From assembly GCF_965208555.1 (NCBI RefSeq), contig NZ_OZ242342.1, positions 1,302,001 through 1,366,000 on the forward strand: DNA of 64,000 nt, read 5' to 3'. Position numbers and translations under genes: made by a program. How positions within the stretch are numbered: the stretch's first letter is position 1; every line of letters starts with the position of its first letter. The notes under the pieces were generated by a model. The model had not been told where the DNA came from and did not search any database. It saw only the letters and a program-made list of their open reading frames with translations. The stretch comes from Poriferisodalis sp965208555 (GTDB lineage: Bacteria; Actinomycetota; Acidimicrobiia; Acidimicrobiales; Poriferisodalaceae). Positions 18,404-26,211 of the stretch are shown one piece after another.

Positions 18404-18475
18404 GGGTCTCGCGCTGGTGCGCCGAGCCGGTGTGATTGCCCTCCTCGGACGGTTCGATTCCGTCGAGATCCACCA
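18404..18475 (+). ncRNA. tRNA-like RNA module without an anticodon arm
   Basis: GGGTCTC at 18404-18410 pairs with GAGATCC at 18465-18471 (one G-U), followed by ACCA at 18472-18475. A T-arm GACGG-TTCGATT-CCGTC occupies 18448-18464 with the invariant TTCGA loop. Between them no four-base-pair D stem or five-base-pair anticodon stem can be formed. Instead CCGAG (18422-18426) pairs with CTCGG (18444-18448), sharing one base with the T stem. This is how the tRNA-like end of tmRNA is built, but only 72 bases long and with no tag frame. It may be a small RNA, a decayed tRNA, or an attachment-site remnant. Confidence 0.45.
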
Positions 18476-18562
18476 GTGACCCTAGGCCACGCCTCCACGC
18501 TACACAAACCGATTCTCCGCCCATGGCACTGGCGATCTGAACAGGGCGCTCCACATCGTTCG

Positions 18563-18602
18563 TTAGGTGAACTTTACAATCTTCGGAAACTGTGGCTATA
18601 GT
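18563..18602 (+). promoter_or_regulatory. Sigma-70 promoter with an IdeR-like half site for the iron transporter
   Basis: TTTACA (18573-18578) and TATAGT (18597-18602) are 18 bases apart and the ATG follows eight bases later, so transcription should begin at the start codon. TTAGGTGAACTTTACAATC (18563-18581) overlaps the -35 box. Its first six bases match the left half of the DtxR/IdeR iron box TTAGGTTAGCCTAACCTAA, but the right half is poor. The promoter is convincing; iron control is a guess. Confidence 0.6.
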
Positions 18603-18610
18603 GCGGCGCC

Positions 18611-19741
18611 ATGCTCACGCCACCAATCCCCTCCGCCCCGCCGCCTCCGTCTGCGCCTCGGCCGTCGAGTCGGCGCAGACGATTGATCCGCCTGGCGGTG
18701 CTTGCCACCAGCGCCGCCCTGATCGCCAGCGCCTGCGGGTCTGCACGCACGCTCGAAGGGCCCGCGGCGGCGATCTACGACGGCGAATGCGCCAATGCCG
18801 GTGACCGGCAGCTCACCGTCTATTCGGGTCGCACCGAGAACCTGATCCAGCCCGTGCTGGACGCGTTCGAGTGCGAGACCGGCGTCGACGTGGCAGTCCG
18901 CTGGGGCGCCTCGACCGACCTGGCGCTGCTGCTGGCAGAGGAAGGCGACCGCACCAGCGCTGACGTGTTCCTGTCCCGCTCGCCGGGCCCCGTGGGCTTC
19001 CTGGAGAACAAGGGCCTGCTCGGCACTGTCGACGCAGGCGTCGCCGATCTCGTCGACAGCCAGAACCGTTCCGGCTCACGCACCTGGGTCGGGTTCACCG
19101 GTCGCAAGCGGGTGCTCGTCTACAACGTCGACAATGTCGCCGGCGACGAGCTGCCCGCATCGGTCTTCGACCTCACCGACGAGCGCTACCGCGGCCGGGT
19201 GGCCATCCCCGCCACCAATGGCTCCTTCGTGGACTGGTTCACCGTCTTCCGGCACCAGCACGGCGACGACGCCGTCGCGCACTGGCTCGACGACATGGTG
19301 GCCAACGACGCCCGCTACTACCCCAACAACCGGTCCATCGTGGAGGCGGCCGGGCGCGGCGAGGTCGACATGGGCCTCGTGAACCACTACTACCAGTACC
19401 AAGTGGCCGAGGCCATCGGTGACGATCACCGGGCTGCGAACTGGGACTTCGCCGGCTCCGACATCGGCTCGCTGCTCATCATCACGGCGGCCACCGTCAC
19501 TGCCTCCAGCGAGCACACGGCCGCAGCCAACGACTTCATCGCCTACCTGCTGAGCGCACCGGTGCAGCAGTACTTCAGCAGCGAGACCCTCGAATACCCG
19601 CTGGCTGCAGGCGTCGCTCCGGCCAATGTCCTGCCAGGCCTCGACGGACCTGAGGTCGGAAGCCTCGACTTCGACTCGCTCGGCGAGGGATTCGCCCGGT
19701 CCACCGAGATCATCGAGGCCAGCGGCATCCTGAACGAGTGA
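18611..19741 (+). CDS. Iron(III) ABC transporter substrate-binding lipoprotein (FbpA-like)
   Basis: A 376-residue ferric-binding protein. A Pro/Arg-rich N-terminus leads to a lipoprotein signal ending LIASAC with Cys42. The binding domain starts with LTVYSGRTENLIQPVLDAF. The iron-ligand tyrosine pair is seen in GLVNHYYQYQ near residue 258, as in FbpA/FutA proteins. Transcription appears leaderless. The permease follows after 36 bases, while the ATPase subunit normally present as the third gene is absent and must be supplied from elsewhere. Confidence 0.93.
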   Translation: MLTPPIPSAPPPPSAPRPSSRRRRLIRLAVLATSAALIASACGSARTLEGPAAAIYDGECANAGDRQLTVYSGRTENLIQPVLDAFECETGVDVAVRWGASTDLALLLAEEGDRTSADVFLSRSPGPVGFLENKGLLGTVDAGVADLVDSQNRSGSRTWVGFTGRKRVLVYNVDNVAGDELPASVFDLTDERYRGRVAIPATNGSFVDWFTVFRHQHGDDAVAHWLDDMVANDARYYPNNRSIVEAAGRGEVDMGLVNHYYQYQVAEAIGDDHRAANWDFAGSDIGSLLIITAATVTASSEHTAAANDFIAYLLSAPVQQYFSSETLEYPLAAGVAPANVLPGLDGPEVGSLDFDSLGEGFARSTEIIEASGILNE

Positions 19742-19777
19742 CACCGGTCCTGACACCGGCCCGATCGGGTGGCTGAG

Positions 19778-21388
19778 ATGATCGCCGCCACCCGGCGGGG
19801 ACGCAGCACGGCACCGCCGGCGCTGCGCCTCGCCGGCGTGGCGCTGGCATTCCTGTTCGCCTTCCCCGGCGTCTATTTGGTGTACCGGGCGCTGCGCGAC
19901 GGCACCGGCCCCGACGGGCTGCTGTGGAGCGCACGCACACTCGGCCCGCTGTGGCGGTCGCTGCGGCTGGCTGTCTCGGTCTCGGCGTGCGCGCTGGTGC
20001 TGGGCACCGGCCTGGCGTGGCTCACCGCCCGCACCGACCTGCCGCTGCGCCGGTTGTGGCGGGTGCTGCTGCCGCTGCCGCTCGTGTACCCGACCTTCGT
20101 GGGTGCCGCGGCGTTCATCCGCACCCTCAACCCGGGCGGCCTGGCCAACGACCTGCTCGCCTATATCGGCATCACCACGGTGCCCGAGCTGCGTGGGTTC
20201 TTCGGCGCCTGGCTGGTGCTGCTGCTGATGACCTACCCCTACGTGTACCTGCCGGTTGCCGCCCGGCTGCGCCAGCTCCCCGGCAGCCTCGAGGAGAGCG
20301 CCCGGATGCTCGGCGACAGTGCCTTCGCGGTGTTCCGCCGCATCTGCCTGCCCCACGCGGGCACCGCCATCGGGGCGGGCACGCTGCTGGTGTTCCTGTA
20401 CACGCTGAGCGATTTCGGCGCCGTGCAGCTGATGCGCTACGACACGCTGACCCGCGCCATCGCCACCAACCACCTGGCCAACCCGCCGGTGGCGCTGGCG
20501 CTCAGCCTGATGCTGCTGGTGCTCGCAGCGGTGGTGGTGCTGGCCGAGCGGTGGTTCTCCCGCCGGCTGCCCGACGGTGCACGCTCAGGCTCGAACCGGC
20601 CGCTCGACTACCGCTTGGGCCGCTGGAAGCCGGTCGCCGCCGCCGCGGTCGGGCTGACGGTGTTCGCAAGCGTCGCCGCGCCCTTCATCGCGCTGGTGGA
20701 CTGGGCGCAGCGGGGCGTGCTGCGCTCGGTGACCGGCGAGCGGGCGCTCGCCGTCGACTACGGCAGCATTGCGGACGCCACCTTCAACACCGTGTGGGTG
20801 AGCGTCGTCGCCGCCGCCATCTCAGTCGCAGCGGTGCTGCCCATCGCCATGCTGGTGGGGCGCCACCGGTCCCGCACCGGATCGCTCGCGCACGCCGTGG
20901 TCATCAGCACCTTCGCGCTGCCCGGCCTGCTGATCGCGCTGTCGATGCGCTTCTGGGTGCTGCGGACTGACGTGGTGCTGGAGCTGCTCGGCGACACGAC
21001 CGTGCTGCTGATCTTCGCCTACATCGTGCGTTTCGGGTCGCTGGCCATGGGCATCAGCGTGGTGGCGGTGCGCAGCGTGCCCGAACGGCTGCACGACTCC
21101 GCCCGGCTGCTCGGCGCCGGGCCGGTGCGCCGCTTCTTCACCGTGGACATGCCAGTGATGGGGCCCGCGCTCGGCGCAGCCGGCGGGCTGGTGCTGCTGT
21201 CGGTGATGAAGGAGCTGCCGATCAGCCTGTTCGTGTCGCCGCTGGATTTCTCCACGCTGACCACCCGCATCTTCGGCTCATTCGAGGACGCATTCATCGC
21301 CGAAGCCGGGCTGATGAGCGTGATCCTCGTCGTGCTGTCGTTCGCGCTGACGTGGTTCTTCGTGGTCCGCCGCCAAGATCACACCTGA
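19778..21388 (+). CDS. Iron(III) ABC transporter permease (FbpB-like)
   Basis: A 536-residue permease with two fused MalF-type halves and about twelve membrane segments, the normal build for FbpB/SfuB. EAA-like loops are LEESARMLGDSAFAVFRRI near 168 and LHDSARLLGAGPVRRFF near 438. ATG 19778 is chosen because GGGTGG lies about five bases upstream; GTG 19769 is the alternative. It partners the binding protein before it and ends 13 bases from the convergent ligase gene. Confidence 0.93.
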   Translation: MIAATRRGRSTAPPALRLAGVALAFLFAFPGVYLVYRALRDGTGPDGLLWSARTLGPLWRSLRLAVSVSACALVLGTGLAWLTARTDLPLRRLWRVLLPLPLVYPTFVGAAAFIRTLNPGGLANDLLAYIGITTVPELRGFFGAWLVLLLMTYPYVYLPVAARLRQLPGSLEESARMLGDSAFAVFRRICLPHAGTAIGAGTLLVFLYTLSDFGAVQLMRYDTLTRAIATNHLANPPVALALSLMLLVLAAVVVLAERWFSRRLPDGARSGSNRPLDYRLGRWKPVAAAAVGLTVFASVAAPFIALVDWAQRGVLRSVTGERALAVDYGSIADATFNTVWVSVVAAAISVAAVLPIAMLVGRHRSRTGSLAHAVVISTFALPGLLIALSMRFWVLRTDVVLELLGDTTVLLIFAYIVRFGSLAMGISVVAVRSVPERLHDSARLLGAGPVRRFFTVDMPVMGPALGAAGGLVLLSVMKELPISLFVSPLDFSTLTTRIFGSFEDAFIAEAGLMSVILVVLSFALTWFFVVRRQDHT

Positions 21389-21406
21389 GCGGTGACAATG
21401 CTCAGG
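21384..21406. terminator. Hairpin between convergent permease and ligase genes
   Basis: CCTGAGC (21384-21390) and GCTCAGG (21400-21406) form a perfect seven-base-pair stem across the ends of the two facing genes, a plausible bidirectional transcription stop. Confidence 0.45.
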
Positions 21407-22928
21407 AGGGCCAGTACTCGGCCTTGTGCTCGCGCTTGAGCACCTTGCCGGTGGGCCCCTTGAGCAGCTCGGCGCGCAGCTCGACCGCCTTGGGCACCTT
21501 GAAGGTCGCGAGCGATCCGCGGCTGAACTCGACGAGCTCGGCCGGCGTGGCGGCGTGGCCGTCCCGCAGCACCACCAGCGCATGCACGGCCTCGCCCCAG
21601 TGGTCATCCGGCACGCCGAATACGCACACGTCGGCGACGGCCGGATGCTCGGCCAGCGCGTTCTCCACCTCGACCGGGTACACGTTGTACCCGCCGGTGA
21701 TGATCATGAACTGCTTGCGATCGACGAGGTACGCATAGCCCTCGCTGTCCACGTACCCGAGGTCGCCCGTGTGCAGCCAGCCGGCTCTCAGGGTGTCGGC
21801 CGTCAGCTCGGGCTCATCGAGATAGCCGGCCATCACCGAGGCGCTCCGCACCCTGATCTCGCCCTGCTCCCCCGGCGCGAGCACTGCGCCGTCTGGTGCA
21901 ACGGCGTCCAGCTCGACGTGATGCATGGGTCGGCCGCACGAACGCAGCAGGTACTCCTCGCCTGCCATCGCCCGCAGGTGGTCGGCGTGCGACAGGCGGG
22001 TGAACCAGCCGCCCGCCCCTTCGGTGGAGCCGTACCACTGCTCGATCTCTGCGTCGGGAAAGGTGGCCATGGTGCGCCGGATCATGGCCGGCGTGGTGGG
22101 CGCCGACCCGTAAACCACCTTGCGCAGGCTGGAGCAATCGGCTGGCGCCGATTCCTGTGCGTCCAGCACTGCGCCGAGCATCGTCGGCACCCAGACCGTC
22201 GCCGTCACGCCGTGCCCCGAGATCGCATCGAGGCAGTCGCCGGGCGTGAAGGCCGCGAGGACGACGTTCGTCCAGCCCAGCACCACGTGCCAGATGCCCA
22301 GCAAGCCCGGCACGCCGGCGCCGGGCAGGCAGTGCAGCCAGATGTCGGTGGGACGCATCTCGGCATCCATCGCCGTGTGCGCCAGCGCGTGGGTGACGTT
22401 GCGGTGCGTCCAGCGGGCACCCTTCGGCGCCCCCGTCGAGCCGGTCGTGTAGCAGATGGTCGACAGGTCGCCTTCGGAGGACGCCGCGGCCGGCGCATCG
22501 CCAGCGGCGTCGATCGCCCCGGCCAGCTCGCCGTAGTCGGTGGCGGCGTCGCCGCAACTGACGAAACCGAGCGAGCTCCCGGCCACCAGCGGCGCGAACT
22601 CCTCACTGCACAGCCCGTAGCCGGCGCCGCTGTGCTGCAGCAGCGTGTCGAGCTCGGCCGGCGAGTAGCGGTAGTTGAGGCCGACGCGCACGGCGCCCAG
22701 CCGGGCCAAGGCGAAGATTGCCTCGTTGTGAAGCGGTCCGTCGGCGAACAGCGTGGCCACCCGGTCACCCTGGCGCACGCCCATTCCGGCCAGTCCGGCG
22801 GCCAGGCGCTCAGCCCGTTCTGCGACCTCGGCCCAGGAGAACTGCAAGCCTTGCGCCGGGTAGATGTACGCCGGATGATCGCCTCGCCGCCGCGCCGTGC
22901 GACGCAGCAGGTCCCACAGCGTGCTCAT
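21402..22928 (-). CDS. Acyl-CoA synthetase (class I adenylate-forming ligase)
   Basis: A 508-residue ANL-superfamily enzyme that activates a carboxylate as acyl-AMP and transfers it to CoA. Signatures: CYTTGSTGAPKGARWTH near 158-174 (P-loop), WYGSTEGAGG near 288, GWLHTGDLGYVD near 375, and the C-terminal GPTGKVLKRE, whose Lys is needed for adenylation, near 493. It is the last gene of the five-gene minus-strand operon beginning with the EthD protein at 26077, and its ATG overlaps the hydratase stop as ATGA. The acid activated is unknown. Confidence 0.94.
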   Translation of the reverse strand: MSTLWDLLRRTARRRGDHPAYIYPAQGLQFSWAEVAERAERLAAGLAGMGVRQGDRVATLFADGPLHNEAIFALARLGAVRVGLNYRYSPAELDTLLQHSGAGYGLCSEEFAPLVAGSSLGFVSCGDAATDYGELAGAIDAAGDAPAAASSEGDLSTICYTTGSTGAPKGARWTHRNVTHALAHTAMDAEMRPTDIWLHCLPGAGVPGLLGIWHVVLGWTNVVLAAFTPGDCLDAISGHGVTATVWVPTMLGAVLDAQESAPADCSSLRKVVYGSAPTTPAMIRRTMATFPDAEIEQWYGSTEGAGGWFTRLSHADHLRAMAGEEYLLRSCGRPMHHVELDAVAPDGAVLAPGEQGEIRVRSASVMAGYLDEPELTADTLRAGWLHTGDLGYVDSEGYAYLVDRKQFMIITGGYNVYPVEVENALAEHPAVADVCVFGVPDDHWGEAVHALVVLRDGHAATPAELVEFSRGSLATFKVPKAVELRAELLKGPTGKVLKREHKAEYWPS

Positions 22929-23737
22929 CGGCCGCTGAAGCGGGGCCGCCGCTTCTCAGCGAACGCAGCCAGACCCTCGCGATAGTCGTCGGTCTGCACC
23001 AGCTCGGCCTGCAGCCGCGCCTCGGCCTCATTGACCTCGGCCCACGTCATGCCGGTGGCCTGGCGCAGCAGCGCCTTCTGGCGGCGGAACGCCAGCGTGG
23101 GCCCGGCGGCAATGCGCTGGGCAAGGGCAGTCGCCACCGCCAGCAGGCGGGATCCCGCCACCGAGCGGTTCACGAGCCCCCACTCGGCTGCCTGCGGGCC
23201 CCGGATGACATCGGCCGTGTAGATCATCTCGAGTGCTCGCCCCATGCCCACGAGGCGCGGCAGGTGGTAGTGACCGCCCGAGTCGAGCGCCACACCCAAG
23301 TTCGCGAACGGTGAGCTGAAACGGGCATTGTCCGCCGCGATCACGACATCGCAGTTCAAGGCGAGGCCGAGGCCCACACCCATGGCGGCACCGTTCACCG
23401 CCGCGACGGTGGGCTTGTCGAACTCCCAGAGCTGTTCCAGTACGGGCGTGATCGTTTCGGAGATGATGGCGTAGGCGTCTTCGCCGGGCTCGGCCTCGGT
23501 CAGGTCACGACCCGAGCAGAACGCCCGTCCGGCCCCGGTCAGCAGCAGGCAGCGCACGCTGTCGTCCGCCGCCGCTGCATCGAACGCCGAGGACAGCTCG
23601 GCGAGCATCGCCCGGTTGGCGGCATTCATGGCCGTGGGCCGGCTCAGCGTGACGGTGCGGACACCGCCATCGTCGTCGACCGCAATGGTCTCGTAGCCGG
23701 TCGGGTCGGCGGGAGTCTCATCGTGCTCAGCGCTCAT
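22925..23737 (-). CDS. Enoyl-CoA hydratase/isomerase family protein
   Basis: A 270-residue crotonase-fold protein. FCSGRDLTEAEPGED near 74 and NGAAMGVGLGLALNCDVVIA near 114 build the oxyanion hole; FANLGVALDSGGHYHLPRLV follows. Glu residues expected for hydration are not clear, so isomerase or hydrolase chemistry is possible. Its start overlaps the MaoC stop and its stop overlaps the ligase start, both as ATGA, so the three are translationally coupled. Confidence 0.93.
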   Translation of the reverse strand: MSAEHDETPADPTGYETIAVDDDGGVRTVTLSRPTAMNAANRAMLAELSSAFDAAAADDSVRCLLLTGAGRAFCSGRDLTEAEPGEDAYAIISETITPVLEQLWEFDKPTVAAVNGAAMGVGLGLALNCDVVIAADNARFSSPFANLGVALDSGGHYHLPRLVGMGRALEMIYTADVIRGPQAAEWGLVNRSVAGSRLLAVATALAQRIAAGPTLAFRRQKALLRQATGMTWAEVNEAEARLQAELVQTDDYREGLAAFAEKRRPRFSGR

Positions 23738-24198
23738 CGGGGATCGTCCTCGGGGCGGGTCAGGGCGAACAGGGCCAAGTTCACACACGTCAGCACGAGC
23801 GTGCCGTTCTGGTTCAGCACGCGCCATTCGATGTGGGCGAGCCCGCCGACCTCGCGTTCTTCCTTCTCGATGATCTCCAGCTCGACGTGGATCGTGTCGC
23901 CGATGAAGGTCGGGACGGGAAATCGCAGCCGATCCATGCCGTAGTTGGCGATGACGCTGCGTGTGTCGGCCGGCAGCAGCAGGCCGCCGGCGATGGCCTG
24001 CACCATCAGCCCCGGGGCGATGCGCTGGCCGAACATCGACTCGGCCGAGGTGACGACGTCGGAGTGCAGCAGGAACCAATCGCCGGTGAACATGCACCAG
24101 TTCACGACATCGGTTTCGGTGATCGTGCGCCCTCGTGTGACCTGCGTGTCGCCGACCTCGATCTCGTCGAAGTAGCGCATGAGCAGCGGTTCTGGCAT
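23734..24198 (-). CDS. MaoC-like hot-dog dehydratase
   Basis: A 154-residue hot-dog-fold protein of (R)-specific enoyl-CoA hydratase type. The hydratase motif appears as VNWCMFTGDWFLLHSDVVTS near 32-51, with Asp and His in the usual spacing, and the following RIAPGLMVQAIAGGLL is typical of MaoC domains. AGGAGAGG precedes the ATG. It lies 29 bases downstream of the di-iron gene. Confidence 0.93.
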   Translation of the reverse strand: MPEPLLMRYFDEIEVGDTQVTRGRTITETDVVNWCMFTGDWFLLHSDVVTSAESMFGQRIAPGLMVQAIAGGLLLPADTRSVIANYGMDRLRFPVPTFIGDTIHVELEIIEKEEREVGGLAHIEWRVLNQNGTLVLTCVNLALFALTRPEDDPR

Positions 24199-24227
24199 CG
24201 GCCTCTCCTGTCAGTCCGTCGAGCCGA

Positions 24228-25307
24228 TCACAGCGCGGCCACCACCACATCGTCGGGCGACACGGCCAACTCGTCACCGTCGATTCCCAGGGCCGGAATC
24301 GCAGGAAAGTCCAGCCCGACGTCGTCCACGATCGACTTCACCCGCAAGAACGCCCCTCGCCACAGCTCAGTGCGCTGATCCGGTTCGGGCACGGCGAGAC
24401 CCGCTCGGCGAGCGAGACCTTCGAGCTGGTGGTGTGTCTCGACCCAGCCCGCGGGGAGGTGCCCCCAGAACTGCTGGTTCGGCTCGTCCATGAACACCGA
24501 GAAGTAGGCATGCGATCCCACCAGGTTCTTCAGCACGGCCGCCTGCTCGTCGGGTGAGATGTTGGGCAGGTAGCGGCGCATGAGATGGGTGGCGAGGCTG
24601 AAGTGGCGTGACTCGTCGCGGGCCACCAGCCGCATCAACGCACGCAGCACCGGATGGGTCGAGTCCTGCCCGAGTTGGCCGAACATGAATGTCCCCGCTG
24701 CCTCTCCCGCGGCGAAGGCGGAGACGATCGTGCCGAACCGGTAGCGCTGGTGGGCGGTCTGGTAGCCGCGCCAGTAACGGTTGATCTGCGACTGCACCCA
24801 GGCGATGTTGCGCATCGCGGCGCGCTCCAGCTCGTTCTCAGGCGTCATGGCGTCGCCGAACGTGGGGTGCATGGCCCGGCACACGCGCATCGCCATCTCG
24901 TCGTGGTGGTTCTCGTCACGGGTGACGGTGACCAGCATCCGCCGCACAGCGTCGTGCTCCTGGGTTTCGTAGGCCGCGATAAGCGCCCGGGCGAACGTGA
25001 GCACGCCGGCGGCCTCGAAGCTGCCGTGCATGGTGAACCAGTAGGCCAGCCCGAGGCGCTCATCGGGCGAGAGGTCGTGAGGCGCGAGCGCGGCCCAGTC
25101 GACCTCGCCGGCCAAGCCGTAGTGGTCTCGCTCGGCGCGCTCGTAGGTGCCCCACAGCCGCTCGGGTCCCCGGTCCCAGCTCAGCGGCATGATGCGAGGC
25201 CCGTCATCGTCGGGCAGGGGCGGCCACGCCTCGGTGTCGGCTTCTGCCAGCGCAGCCCAGTCGGCTGCGGCAGCGGGTTCGACGCCGTCGGCGGGCGGGG
25301 GGCTCAC
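24228..25307 (-). CDS. Ferritin-like di-iron protein, possible oxygenase
   Basis: A 359-residue mostly helical protein. Two ExxH iron-ligand motifs are visible, RDENHHDEMA near 137 and ARDESRHFSLA near 226, each with an upstream Glu-bearing helix (HGSFEAAGVLTF, AAGEAAGTFMFG), as in ferritin-like carboxylate-bridged di-iron oxygenases and N-oxygenases. GTG 25307 overlaps the EthD stop as GTGA. Together with CoA-ligase and hydratase genes it may hydroxylate or desaturate the substrate of the operon. Whether it is an oxygenase or a metal-storage relative cannot be told from sequence alone. Confidence 0.85.
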   Translation of the reverse strand: MSPPPADGVEPAAAADWAALAEADTEAWPPLPDDDGPRIMPLSWDRGPERLWGTYERAERDHYGLAGEVDWAALAPHDLSPDERLGLAYWFTMHGSFEAAGVLTFARALIAAYETQEHDAVRRMLVTVTRDENHHDEMAMRVCRAMHPTFGDAMTPENELERAAMRNIAWVQSQINRYWRGYQTAHQRYRFGTIVSAFAAGEAAGTFMFGQLGQDSTHPVLRALMRLVARDESRHFSLATHLMRRYLPNISPDEQAAVLKNLVGSHAYFSVFMDEPNQQFWGHLPAGWVETHHQLEGLARRAGLAVPEPDQRTELWRGAFLRVKSIVDDVGLDFPAIPALGIDGDELAVSPDDVVVAAL

Positions 25308-26077
25308 CGGTGATCGACCATCACGTGCTCTTTGGCGAGGAACATCACCGAGCGGCCGAAGTCGATGAAGTTGGCCTCGTCCTCGTACGCCCGGCGGGAC
25401 GCGGCCCGGTTCTCGGGGATCGCGTTGCCCATGGCGCTGCGGTCCATCCAGACCTCGGCGTGCCCGGTGTAGGGCTCGACCGTCGAGCCTCGCGAGCGGT
25501 TGACCGCCGCGGTGAATGAGTGCTCGTCGGCGTGCACCTGCTGGTAGCGCAGGATGCCTGATGACTGGGCCTGGCGGCGGATGACCGGCCCGTGGTGGGT
25601 GCGCCAGTACCACTGCGCCTCGTCGATGCTGAGCGACGGCAGGTGGCGGATGCTGAAGTACAGCTTCACCAGGCTGGAGCGCTCGGTGGCCACGATGTTC
25701 TCCGGCGTTGGGTTCACCTGGGGGTACTCGTAGCAGTAGTACGCCGAGGAGTTCTCGATGTCCAGGAAGTTGAGCTCGTCTTCCACGAGCACCCGGTCGA
25801 ACTCGCGGCCGCCATCGGTGCGCATGGCGGCGAGCATCGCTTCCTTCGACTCCCACCAGACCTCGGCGACGCCGTCGTAGGGCTCTTCCATCTGGCCGCG
25901 CCGGCCCGGCAGGCGACTGTGGTCGTCGTCGGTGGTGTGCACCTGGACATAGCGCAGCATCTTGGCCGTCGCCGAGTGCGATACCACGAGCGGCCCGTGC
26001 ACGTTCAGCCAGTAGTCCTGCATCTCGGCTCGGCTCATGCCCTTCTTGCGCCGCAGCAAGAACGTCAGTCGCAGCAT
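25304..26077 (-). CDS. Tandem EthD-domain protein
   Basis: A 257-residue protein made of two ferredoxin-like dimeric alpha/beta barrel units. LTFLLRRKKGMSRAEMQDYW with NVHGPLV starts the first, and KLYFSIRHLPSLSIDEAQWY with RTHHGPVI starts the second near residue 140. Single EthD domains usually dimerise to make one barrel; here both halves are fused. EthD-like proteins accompany ether, polyketide and aromatic oxidation. It is the first gene of the minus-strand operon and is followed directly by the di-iron gene. Confidence 0.9.
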   Translation of the reverse strand: MLRLTFLLRRKKGMSRAEMQDYWLNVHGPLVVSHSATAKMLRYVQVHTTDDDHSRLPGRRGQMEEPYDGVAEVWWESKEAMLAAMRTDGGREFDRVLVEDELNFLDIENSSAYYCYEYPQVNPTPENIVATERSSLVKLYFSIRHLPSLSIDEAQWYWRTHHGPVIRRQAQSSGILRYQQVHADEHSFTAAVNRSRGSTVEPYTGHAEVWMDRSAMGNAIPENRAASRRAYEDEANFIDFGRSVMFLAKEHVMVDHR

Positions 26078-26211
26078 CGCTCGCCTCCTCGGTGTCTGAG
26101 CGAGCTTCGCGCAGATTGCGCTGTTGAGCAGACGGCCAGCCCGGAACTGCTGCAGGGGTGACTGGTAGTTTCGACCGAGGTGCCGGTGGGCGCCGAGGGG
26201 GTTATGTCAAC

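Noticed and set aside
18120..18475. Full tmRNA ending at 18475
   Set aside because: A tmRNA would need its 5' end inside the SDR coding region with a tag frame and pseudoknots; none is visible, and the matching acceptor strand is only 65 bases upstream of the 3' strand.
18404..18475. Canonical tRNA gene
   Set aside because: No alignment gives a four- or five-base-pair D and anticodon stem, so no anticodon can be assigned.
17316..18554. A minus-strand frame reading VDLDGIEPSEEGNH at its start
   Set aside because: This phrase is the antisense translation of the tRNA-like T-arm and the rest is antisense to the SDR gene, so it is not a protein gene.
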